From Armatimonadota bacterium (lineage in GTDB: Bacteria; Sysuimicrobiota; Sysuimicrobiia; Sysuimicrobiales; JACQTN01), in assembly GCA_016210785.1 (NCBI GenBank), contig JACQTN010000455.1:1-5431 (forward strand): 5,431 bases of DNA. The letters are read 5' to 3'. The stretch's first letter is position 1; the number at the start of each line of letters is the position of its first letter. Below the pieces are notes generated by a model that was not told the DNA's origin, made no database searches, and saw only the letters and a program-made list of their open reading frames with translations. Position numbers and translations under genes: made by a program. Below are positions 1-4,989 of this stretch, piece after piece.

Positions 1-570
1 CGGCTGTGGACCGAGGACCGGGTCACCCACCGCGGCCGCTACTACCAGTTCCAGGACGTCCGCATCGAGCCCAAACCGGTGCAGAAACCGGCGCCGCCGA
101 TCTGGATTGCCAGCAGCCCCAATCCGGCTCTCATCGGCGAGGAAAAATACCGGAAGGCTCTCCACCGCGTTGCGCGCACGGCCGACGGCTGGATGACCGC
201 GCTGCTGCGGCCGCACGAGTTTCGGGCCCGCTGGGAGATCATCGAGGAGTTTGCCGTGACGGAAGGCCGCGATCCGCGACGCCTGGGCGCGTCGCAACAC
301 ATCATGGTGAACCTGAACGAGGATGAGAGCGCGGCGCGCGCCGAGGCGAAGAAGTTCCTGGACCTCTACTACAGCGCGAACTTCACCGCCGCGGACCTGG
401 AGAAGTGGGGAATCTTCGGAAGTGCGTCCCGCTGCGCCGACGTGCTGCAGGAGTTCATCGAGGCGGGCTGCCGCACGCCCATCATCCGTCTGACGACGTG
501 GCACCCCCTCGGTCAGTTCCACACCTGCATCGAGAAGGTGCTGCCGCGGCTCAGGCCTCGCCCAGCTTGA
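1..570 (+). CDS. LLM class flavin/F420-dependent oxidoreductase, C-terminal part (5' end outside window)
   Basis: The reading frame is open from base 1 to a TGA at 568-570, giving 189 residues with no start in view. The sequence resembles the C-terminal half of luciferase-like monooxygenases, cytosolic TIM-barrel enzymes that use FMN or coenzyme F420 for oxidation or hydride transfer on small substrates. Visible family marks are THRGRYY near residue 9, EPKPVQKPAPPIWIA at 23-37, ADGW at 61-64 and the GRDP turn at 89-92. A loop-helix GIFGSASRCADVLQEFIEAG lies at about 137-156, where related proteins carry G-x-P-E-E-V. The family is usually about 300-350 residues, so roughly 40 percent is missing. 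The segment EEKYRKALHRVA at 47-58 is a little longer than the usual short link before the ADGW motif. Substrate and cofactor cannot be decided from this part. It converges with the minus-strand operon, so it is a separate transcription unit. The family call is firm; the specific function is unknown. Confidence 0.88.
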   Translation, partial: RLWTEDRVTHRGRYYQFQDVRIEPKPVQKPAPPIWIASSPNPALIGEEKYRKALHRVARTADGWMTALLRPHEFRARWEIIEEFAVTEGRDPRRLGASQHIMVNLNEDESAARAEAKKFLDLYYSANFTAADLEKWGIFGSASRCADVLQEFIEAGCRTPIIRLTTWHPLGQFHTCIEKVLPRLRPRPA

Positions 571-576
571 GTGTCC

Positions 577-597
577 GCTTGGGGCTCGCCCTCAAGC
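577..597 (+). terminator. Hairpin between convergent genes, possible terminator
   Basis: In the 35-base gap between the two convergent stop codons, GCTTGGGG (577-584) pairs with CCCTCAAGC (589-597) to form an 8-bp stem with a 5-base loop. One of the pairs is G-U (582/592) in plus-strand RNA. In minus-strand RNA the same position becomes a C-A mismatch, so the stem is better for the plus-strand gene, which ends 7 bases before it. There is no T-tract on either side, so it does not meet the classic intrinsic-terminator pattern. It could still be a non-canonical terminator or an mRNA 3'-end stabiliser. Confidence 0.42.
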
Positions 598-605
598 CAC
601 AGCGG

Positions 606-2873
606 TCATGGATGCCTGACCCGCGCGACGTGCCATATCGCGTTGGAGAGCAAGATCGCCGTGCGCAGCCAGGTGGCCCTGAAGTTGGGGTTCACCGCCA
701 TCACGACGACACGACCCCGCCCAAAGTCCTGCGCCAGGATGGCGCCGCCGCCGGCCAGGTCGCGCCTCATCTCTGCCAGCCGCCAGTGGTCGGTGCTGCG
801 CCATTTCTCCGGACGTTCGAACGTGGCCAGGTTCCGCGCGGAACCCCGCGCCGCGAAGATGGGCGCGCCGTGGATGTACCAGGCGGGCTCTGAATAGTAA
901 TAGGCCTCGAATCTCTCGCCTAGCCCCAGCGTGACGAGATGCGAGGGATCGCGGGCGCGGAGCACGGCAACGCCTTCCCTGACGCCCTGGCAAACGACGC
1001 GGGCATCCAGGATGTGGAGGTGGTCGCAGGCGAGCGTCCCGCCTCCCGCGCCGATGCCCACGTATCCGCCTCCGCGCCGGACGAAGGCCCGGATTCTGGC
1101 AAGGCCCTGACGCCCGAGGCCGCGCGGCCGCCCCGGAGTCTGCCAGGGAGGGCGGTGCACGAAAGCCATGCGGTCCCAGCCTTTCACGATCTCCTCAGCG
1201 TGGCCGCCCGGCACGACGAGCACGTCGAAACGGGCCAGGACGCCCCGCGCGACCTCCAGAGCGGAGACTTCCACGAAGTCGAAGCCCAGCGTCGACAGCC
1301 CCCACCGCTCCTCCGCCAGGTGCACCGCGTGCTGCTCGTCGACCCCCTGATCCGCGTACAGGGCGACGCGCACGCGCCGGAGGGGCAGCAGGTCTGCGCC
1401 GTCGCGCGGCCTCGCCGGGGCGAGCAGCCCGATTTTTCCGGCCAGGGCCGCGGCCATCTTCGCGCCGCGGATGTTACGGAGCAGAAACGTTCCGGGTCGG
1501 ATCACGTTCGTGCCGGCGGCGCGCTGGACCCATCGCACGGGGATCCCGTGCTTCAGCGCGGCGTTCACCAGCGCCACGCCCCACCAGGAGTTGGGCACGG
1601 CCAGCCACTCCGCGTGTGACAACGCGCGCAACGTCTCCTCGCGAATCGTGGGGAGTTCCACACGCGGCGTTGTCTTCGGCGCGGCGGGAAGACGTGTTTC
1701 CATCCAGCGCGTCTTCACCCCGTAGGCCGGCGCCAGCGACGCGGTGTTCCAGCGTTCGCGGCCCAGCAGGGCGCGTACCAGGGGGGCGCGCGGCTGGTTC
1801 AGAGGGATGATGAAGGCACGGTGCCGCGCGCGGTCCGGCAGCACCCGCACGCCGTGCATGGCCAGCAGGCGCGCCAGCGCCGTCGTCGCCAGCGGGTCGG
1901 AGTCCCCCGGAGTCAGGAGAACGGCGCCGCGGGTTTCTCTCTGTGTCATGTCCGCCTTCTTGCGATAGAGGCCGGGATGCGCCGAGATCTCCGCCAGGCA
2001 GGCCAGGTACGCCTCGACCTTCTGCCGGACACGATCGTTCCAGCTCTGCGTCCCCGGCGTCCGCGCGCTCTCCGTGACGACCGTGGGGATGCCGCGGAAC
2101 CCGCAGGCCAGGTTGAGCCGTCCGGCGACGCCGAAGAGCGAGAGGAGTCCCCTCCGGCGCCCGGGATCGTAGAGGAAGTTGTATCCGTGCTCCTGCCACG
2201 CCCTGGCGATGGCCGCGCCCAGTCGATCTATCGCCGCGATGGCCTCGCGCGGCAGCGCGGGATGGTAGGGGCGGGCGTAAGGCGGCGCCCAGCAGACCTC
2301 CGGGCGGGAGACGCCCAGGGAGAACATGTCCTCGTGGGAGTCGATGACCGCGGCCGGCCACCACTCCGCGTACACGCGGTGCATCGCGCGGGTCTCGGGT
2401 TGGGTGAGCGCAAAGAAGTCGCGATTCAGCACGAATCCCGCCGCGTTGCCGCATCCCGCAAACCCGGGTGACCGGGGAAACCGCCGCCACTGCCGGATCG
2501 CGGCCACGCGGCCGTCGGGGTTGGGCATCGGCATGACCAGGACCGTCAGGTTGCCGCGCGCCCGCCGGGCCTCCCGATCCGCCGGATCGAGAAGCCGTTC
2601 GATCAACGCCACCTGCGCCTCCACGTGCGCGGCCTCGAACCCGAACGAGCCCCCGCAGAACAGTACGGGGAGGCTTCCGCCCCTGGCGCCTCGCGCCGGT
2701 TCCAGAATGACCAGGTGAATGTCCCGGCCTTCCAGCGAGACGCCGGCACGTTCAACCCTCGCCGATGGCATCGCTGACCAGCGGGCGACCCGGTCGCGCA
2801 GATCCTCATAGGTGATGAGCTTTCTGGCGGGGAGTTGAAACGCGTCCGCCGGGTCGGTCTTCACGCGCGCCAC
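606..2873 (-). CDS. M14 zinc-carboxypeptidase-like protein fused to a C-terminal glutamine-amidotransferase-like domain
   Basis: This 755-residue protein is the last gene of the operon. I chose the GTG at 2873 because GGAGGG (2887-2882) lies 8 bases upstream; an ATG at 2963 would overlap dppC by 47 bases and lacks such support. Residues about 15-310 look like peptidase family M14: GGSFGFEAAHVEA at 74-86 where the zinc motif G-G-x-H-G-x-E is expected, MPNPDGR at 116-122, LNRDF at 149-153 (the carboxylate-binding Asn-Arg of the family), PET at 159-161, DSHED at 178-182 (third zinc ligand His180) and TVVTES at 264-269 (catalytic Glu268). The first zinc His is replaced by Phe77. Residues about 315-490 are a linker region with AFIIPLNQP at 353-361, as in large bacterial M14 proteins. 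Residues about 500-755 resemble a class I glutamine-amidotransferase fold of BPL_N type: FDVLVVPGGH at 549-558 and GGGYVGIGAG at 601-610, where the usual elbow Cys is Gly608. No signal peptide or membrane segment is seen, so it is probably cytosolic. Linkage to a peptide importer suggests it processes or senses the imported ligand, but activity is doubtful. The domain calls are good; the function is not known. Confidence 0.85.
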   Translation of the reverse strand: MARVKTDPADAFQLPARKLITYEDLRDRVARWSAMPSARVERAGVSLEGRDIHLVILEPARGARGGSLPVLFCGGSFGFEAAHVEAQVALIERLLDPADREARRARGNLTVLVMPMPNPDGRVAAIRQWRRFPRSPGFAGCGNAAGFVLNRDFFALTQPETRAMHRVYAEWWPAAVIDSHEDMFSLGVSRPEVCWAPPYARPYHPALPREAIAAIDRLGAAIARAWQEHGYNFLYDPGRRRGLLSLFGVAGRLNLACGFRGIPTVVTESARTPGTQSWNDRVRQKVEAYLACLAEISAHPGLYRKKADMTQRETRGAVLLTPGDSDPLATTALARLLAMHGVRVLPDRARHRAFIIPLNQPRAPLVRALLGRERWNTASLAPAYGVKTRWMETRLPAAPKTTPRVELPTIREETLRALSHAEWLAVPNSWWGVALVNAALKHGIPVRWVQRAAGTNVIRPGTFLLRNIRGAKMAAALAGKIGLLAPARPRDGADLLPLRRVRVALYADQGVDEQHAVHLAEERWGLSTLGFDFVEVSALEVARGVLARFDVLVVPGGHAEEIVKGWDRMAFVHRPPWQTPGRPRGLGRQGLARIRAFVRRGGGYVGIGAGGGTLACDHLHILDARVVCQGVREGVAVLRARDPSHLVTLGLGERFEAYYYSEPAWYIHGAPIFAARGSARNLATFERPEKWRSTDHWRLAEMRRDLAGGGAILAQDFGRGRVVVMAVNPNFRATWLRTAILLSNAIWHVARVRHP

Positions 2874-2881
2874 GCGGGGGG

Positions 2882-2887
2882 CCCTCC
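2882..2887 (-). promoter_or_regulatory. Ribosome binding site that decides the start of the M14-like gene
   Basis: On the minus strand GGAGGG is followed after 8 bases by GTG at 2873-2871. This is the best Shine-Dalgarno match near the 5' end of this gene. It supports a start outside dppC, 43 bases after the dppC stop, rather than the longer open frame from 2963. A second in-frame GTG at 2864 lies 17 bases away and is less likely. Confidence 0.75.
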
Positions 2888-2893
2888 GCCAGT

Positions 2894-2909
2894 CGTGCCT
2901 GCCGGCACG
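2894..2909 (-). other. Intercistronic hairpin between dppC and the M14-like gene
   Basis: On the minus strand CGTGCC and GGCACG form a perfect 6-bp stem around the 4-base loop GGCA. It sits 7 bases after the dppC stop codon and 6 bases before the GGAGGG ribosome binding site. It has no following T-tract, so termination is unlikely. A role in mRNA stability or in spacing ribosomes at the downstream site is possible. Short GC-rich stems also arise by chance in DNA of this composition. Confidence 0.4.
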
Positions 2910-2916
2910 GAGTGTG

Positions 2917-3732
2917 TCACCGTCTCCAGGTAGGCTCCATGACCTCCTGCAGCGCATCGCCAAAGAGCGCGAAGACGAGCGCGGACAGGAAGATGGCCAG
3001 GCCCGGGAACGCGGAGTACCACCAGACGTCCGGGACGTATCCCCGGCCCGCCGCCACCATGTTGCCCAGCTCCGGGGTGGGCGGCTGCGGCCCGAGGCCC
3101 ACGAAGCCCAGGCTGGAGATGGTCAGCAGGACATAGGCCACGTCGGTGGTCGCCTTCGCCCACAGCGGCCCCATGGAGTTGGGAAAGATGTGGCCGACCA
3201 CGATACGGCGGTACCCTGCGCCCGCGGCGTGCGCCGCTTCCACGTAGAGTTCGTGTTTGATCGACAGCACCTGCGCCCTGGCCAGCCGCGCGTACCCCGG
3301 CCACCAGACGAGCGTGACGGCAATGACCACGTTCTGCAGGCTGGGCCCCAGCGCCGCGCCGATGGCCAGGGCCAGGATGAGCGGCGGGATGGCCAGGAAC
3401 AGGTCGGTCGCGCGCATGAGGAGATTGTCCAGGCGCGCCGAGCCCAGGCCAGACACCAGGCCCAGAGCCGTCCCGCTGGCGCCGGCCAGTCCGATGATGG
3501 CCAGCGTGGAGAGCAGGGAGATCCTCGCGCCGTACAGCACCCGGCTCAGGATGTCCCGTCCCACCTCATCGGTGCCGAACGCGTGCCCTGGCCGGGGGGA
3601 GACCAGCCGCGCCGAGAGGTCGGGCGCGAAGGGGTGATGCGGGCTGAGCCACGGCGCCAGTGCGACCGCCGCCACGATCGCGGCGGCCAGCAGCCCGCTT
3701 CCCGCCAGCGTGAGGTTCCGGCGGAGGGTCAC
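2917..3732 (-). CDS. dppC: Peptide-type ABC transporter permease, DppC/OppC family
   Basis: This is the second integral-membrane subunit of a dipeptide/oligopeptide/nickel-type importer. It would pair with DppB to form the channel in the cytoplasmic membrane. From the GTG at 3732 it has 271 residues, near the family norm. An N-terminal membrane segment lies at about 7-29. The family signature FGTDEVGRDILSRVLYGARISL follows at 52-73. The permease core has further hydrophobic segments near 76-95, 112-128, 133-145, 198-214 and 242-257. The ATPase-coupling EAA loop is clear at 165-185: EAAHAAG followed by IFPN. The C-terminus GDALQEVMEPTWRR matches the usual G-D-x-L-x-x-x-x-D-P-x-x-R ending, with Glu for the usual Asp. 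Its start codon overlaps the dppB stop as GTGA, which points to translational coupling and equal subunit production. A GTG one codon upstream (3735) is an equally readable alternative. The open frame continues upstream inside dppB, but that stretch is out-of-frame shadow. Substrate is not predictable; the dppC symbol denotes the family only. Confidence 0.93.
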   Translation of the reverse strand: MTLRRNLTLAGSGLLAAAIVAAVALAPWLSPHHPFAPDLSARLVSPRPGHAFGTDEVGRDILSRVLYGARISLLSTLAIIGLAGASGTALGLVSGLGSARLDNLLMRATDLFLAIPPLILALAIGAALGPSLQNVVIAVTLVWWPGYARLARAQVLSIKHELYVEAAHAAGAGYRRIVVGHIFPNSMGPLWAKATTDVAYVLLTISSLGFVGLGPQPPTPELGNMVAAGRGYVPDVWWYSAFPGLAIFLSALVFALFGDALQEVMEPTWRR

Positions 3733-3744
3733 CACGCGATCCTC
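3729..3744 (-). promoter_or_regulatory. GTGA stop/start overlap and ribosome binding site coupling dppB to dppC
   Basis: On the minus strand the dppB stop TGA (3731-3729) overlaps the dppC start GTG (3732-3730) as GTGA. A GAGG (3744-3741), inside the last dppB codons, lies 8 bases before that GTG. This layout is typical of permease pairs that need equal amounts of both subunits, with ribosomes re-initiating after finishing dppB. Confidence 0.75.
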
Positions 3745-4733
3745 GGGTCCAGCAGCGAGTACAGGATGTCCACGCCCAGGTTGATCAGGACGAAGCACAC
3801 GGAGAGCAGGATGGTGCCGCCCATGATGGCGTTGAAGTCGAGGGTCAGGATGGACTTCACCATGTATTGTCCGATCCCCGGCCAGGAGAAGACGGTCTCG
3901 GTGACGACGGTGCCGCCGAGCAGCCATCCGAACTGCAACCCCACCATGGTGATGACGGGCAGCAGGGCGTTTCGGAGCGCGTGGCGCGTGAGCACGCGCC
4001 GTTCGGGCAGCCCCTTGGCCCGCGCGGTGCGGACGTAGTCGCGCGACAGGACGTCCACCATCGCCACCCGCGTCAGCCGCAGCGCCACCGGGAGCCGGCC
4101 GATGACGAGCGTGAGGACCGGGAGCACCAGGTGCGCGGCGGCGCTCCACAGCGCGGCGAAGTTGCCCGCGAGCAGGCTGTCCAGCACCAGGGAGCCGGTG
4201 ACCGCGGGCGGGGGGGTCACGAAGGAGTCGATGCGGCCCACCGCGGGGAGCCATCCCAGGACGCGGTAGAAGAGGATCTGCAGCATGATCCCGGCCCAGA
4301 ACACCGGGATGGCCGCGCCGCCCACCGCCAGCCCGCGCGTGAGCACGTCAAACGGGCTTCCCGCCCGCGTGGCGGCCACGACGCCCAACGGGATGCCCAG
4401 GACCACGTACAACAGCATCACCCACAGCGACAGTTCCAGGGTGGCCGGGAAGAAGGCCCGGAGATCGGTGCTGACCGGCGCCCTCGTCTGGATGGACTGT
4501 CCGAGATCGCCGTGCGCGATCGCCCGGAGATAGAAGAGAAACTGGACGGGCAGGGGACGGTCCAGCCCCATCATCGTGCGGATCTTCGCCACCTGCTCGG
4601 GACCGGCGTCGAGCCCCGCCGCGAGCTGCGCGGGGTCCGCCGGGATCACCCGGGAGAGGAGGAAGGTGATGGTGATGACGCCGAGGACGACTGCGCAGGA
4701 CCAGAGGAGACGCCGGGCGATGTGGGCGAGCAC
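3729..4733 (-). CDS. dppB: Peptide-type ABC transporter permease, DppB/OppB family
   Basis: This is the first integral-membrane subunit of the importer, 334 residues, a normal length for DppB. The start is a GTG at 4733. The frame has a TAA 6 bases upstream, so nothing earlier is possible, and the first residues MLAHIARRLLW match the usual M-L-x-x-I-x-R-R-L-L beginning. Membrane segment 1 spans about 9-27. The conserved external part includes MGLDRPLPVQFLFYLRAIAHGDLGQSI at 55-81. Further segments lie near 100-120, 138-156, 200-216, 256-274 and 303-326. The ATPase-coupling loop is at about 232-259, with DYVRTARAKGL and then HALRNALLP. VVTETVFSWPGIGQ at 276-289 and the ending LLDPRIAW are strong family signatures. 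No good Shine-Dalgarno sequence precedes the GTG; the bases just before it read CCTCCC, and a strong hairpin ends 21 bases upstream. Together with DppC and the upstream binding protein it forms a class-5 peptide importer. The ligand is unknown; the dppB symbol denotes the family only. Confidence 0.94.
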   Translation of the reverse strand: MLAHIARRLLWSCAVVLGVITITFLLSRVIPADPAQLAAGLDAGPEQVAKIRTMMGLDRPLPVQFLFYLRAIAHGDLGQSIQTRAPVSTDLRAFFPATLELSLWVMLLYVVLGIPLGVVAATRAGSPFDVLTRGLAVGGAAIPVFWAGIMLQILFYRVLGWLPAVGRIDSFVTPPPAVTGSLVLDSLLAGNFAALWSAAAHLVLPVLTLVIGRLPVALRLTRVAMVDVLSRDYVRTARAKGLPERRVLTRHALRNALLPVITMVGLQFGWLLGGTVVTETVFSWPGIGQYMVKSILTLDFNAIMGGTILLSVCFVLINLGVDILYSLLDPRIAW

Positions 4734-4754
4734 GGGAGGTTAGCCTGGAAGGTT

Positions 4755-4784
4755 GGATGGAAATGGCTTTACGCCATTCCATCC
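4755..4784 (-). other. Strong stem-loop just upstream of dppB
   Basis: On the minus strand GGATGGAATGGC (4784-4773) pairs with GCCATTTCCATCC (4767-4755) as a 12-bp stem, with one unpaired base on the dppB-proximal arm. The loop in minus-strand RNA is GUAAA, a GNRNA-type pentaloop. The stem ends 21 bases before the dppB GTG, so it could affect ribosome access or protect the downstream mRNA. No T-tract follows. Confidence 0.7.
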
Positions 4785-4802
4785 TTCATCATGTGTCCGG
4801 AC

Positions 4803-4825
4803 GGGGGCGACTCTTCGTCGCCCCC
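4803..4825 (-). other. Perfect 9-bp GC-rich stem-loop in the binding-protein/permease gap
   Basis: GGGGGCGAC and GTCGCCCCC form an uninterrupted 9-bp stem with a 5-base loop. In minus-strand RNA the loop is GAAGA, again a GNRNA pentaloop. Nothing resembling a U-tract follows. Its strength makes pausing, 3'-end protection or a protein-binding role plausible. It lies 18 bases from the neighbouring hairpin at 4755-4784. Confidence 0.7.
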
Positions 4826-4907
4826 ATGACCGGCACGTTCGACTCGGTCCAAAGTGTTCCGTTCTACCGCGCTCATCGACTTCGCGGCACACCCGCGACG
4901 GTGGGTA

Positions 4908-4963
4908 TTCCGGCATACAGATGATGCTCGGACTCGGCTAAGCCGGTCCTGCGCATGACGGAA
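4908..4963. repeat. Imperfect nested inverted repeat after the binding-protein gene, possible dispersed intergenic repeat
   Basis: The outer arms TTCCGGCAT (4908-4916) and ATGACGGAA (4955-4963) match with one mismatch. Inside, GGAC (4930-4933) pairs with GTCC (4946-4949) and CGGC (4935-4938) pairs with GCCG (4942-4945), leaving a TAA loop. The element starts 27 bases after the stop of the binding-protein gene. This architecture is like REP-type intergenic palindromes, which protect upstream mRNA from 3' decay in some transporter operons. Only one copy is visible here, so the dispersed nature is a guess. Confidence 0.5.
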
Positions 4964-4989
4964 ACACCAAACTTCCGGCGCCGCGCCGC

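Larger units (their letters stand above)
4734..4989. other. 256-base gap between binding-protein and permease genes, rich in stem-loops
   Basis: I see no convincing gene in this gap; short frames across it have non-protein-like composition and no family resemblance. It holds two strong hairpins (4755-4784 and 4803-4825), an imperfect inverted repeat (4908-4963), and two weak 5-bp stems with long loops (4828-4832 with 4845-4849; 4867-4871 with 4883-4887). An 8-base palindrome GTCCGGAC sits at 4795-4802. I could not identify a persuasive -35/-10 promoter for dppB. The most economical reading is an intra-operon region that stabilises or partly terminates the binding-protein mRNA so that the binding protein is made in excess of the permeases. 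That is inferred from how similar operons behave. Confidence 0.55.

Noticed and set aside
2874..2963. N-terminal extension of the M14-like protein to an ATG at 2963
   Set aside because: It would overlap dppC by 47 bases, its residues do not look like the family N-terminus, and a strong ribosome site supports the GTG at 2873.
2914..4038. Long plus-strand open frame of 374 codons antisense to dppC and dppB
   Set aside because: It lies opposite two clear permease genes. Its translation is rich in Arg, Gly, Gln, Asp and Pro with no domain pattern, as expected for an antisense shadow in GC-rich coding DNA.
3736..4254. Upstream extension of the dppC frame into dppB
   Set aside because: The added translation is Arg/Pro/Gly-rich shadow of dppB. 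The DppC family match begins at the GTG that overlaps the dppB stop.
3867..4829. Plus-strand open frame of 320 codons antisense to dppB
   Set aside because: Composition is dominated by charged and Gly/Gln residues with no hydrophobic core. The opposite strand encodes an unmistakable DppB.
4837..4845. GTTCGACTC resembling a tRNA T-loop
   Set aside because: The flanking bases do not form the 5-bp T-stem, and no acceptor, D or anticodon arm can be built around it.
4753..4941. Small plus-strand frame of 62 codons, and a minus-strand frame at 4769-5065, in the binding-protein/permease gap
   Set aside because: Both run through the inverted repeats, lack family resemblance and have atypical composition. 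The second overlaps the binding-protein gene. The hairpins explain the sequence better.
4734..4989. A promoter for dppB within the gap
   Set aside because: No pair of -35 and -10 elements with acceptable spacing could be read on the minus strand with confidence.
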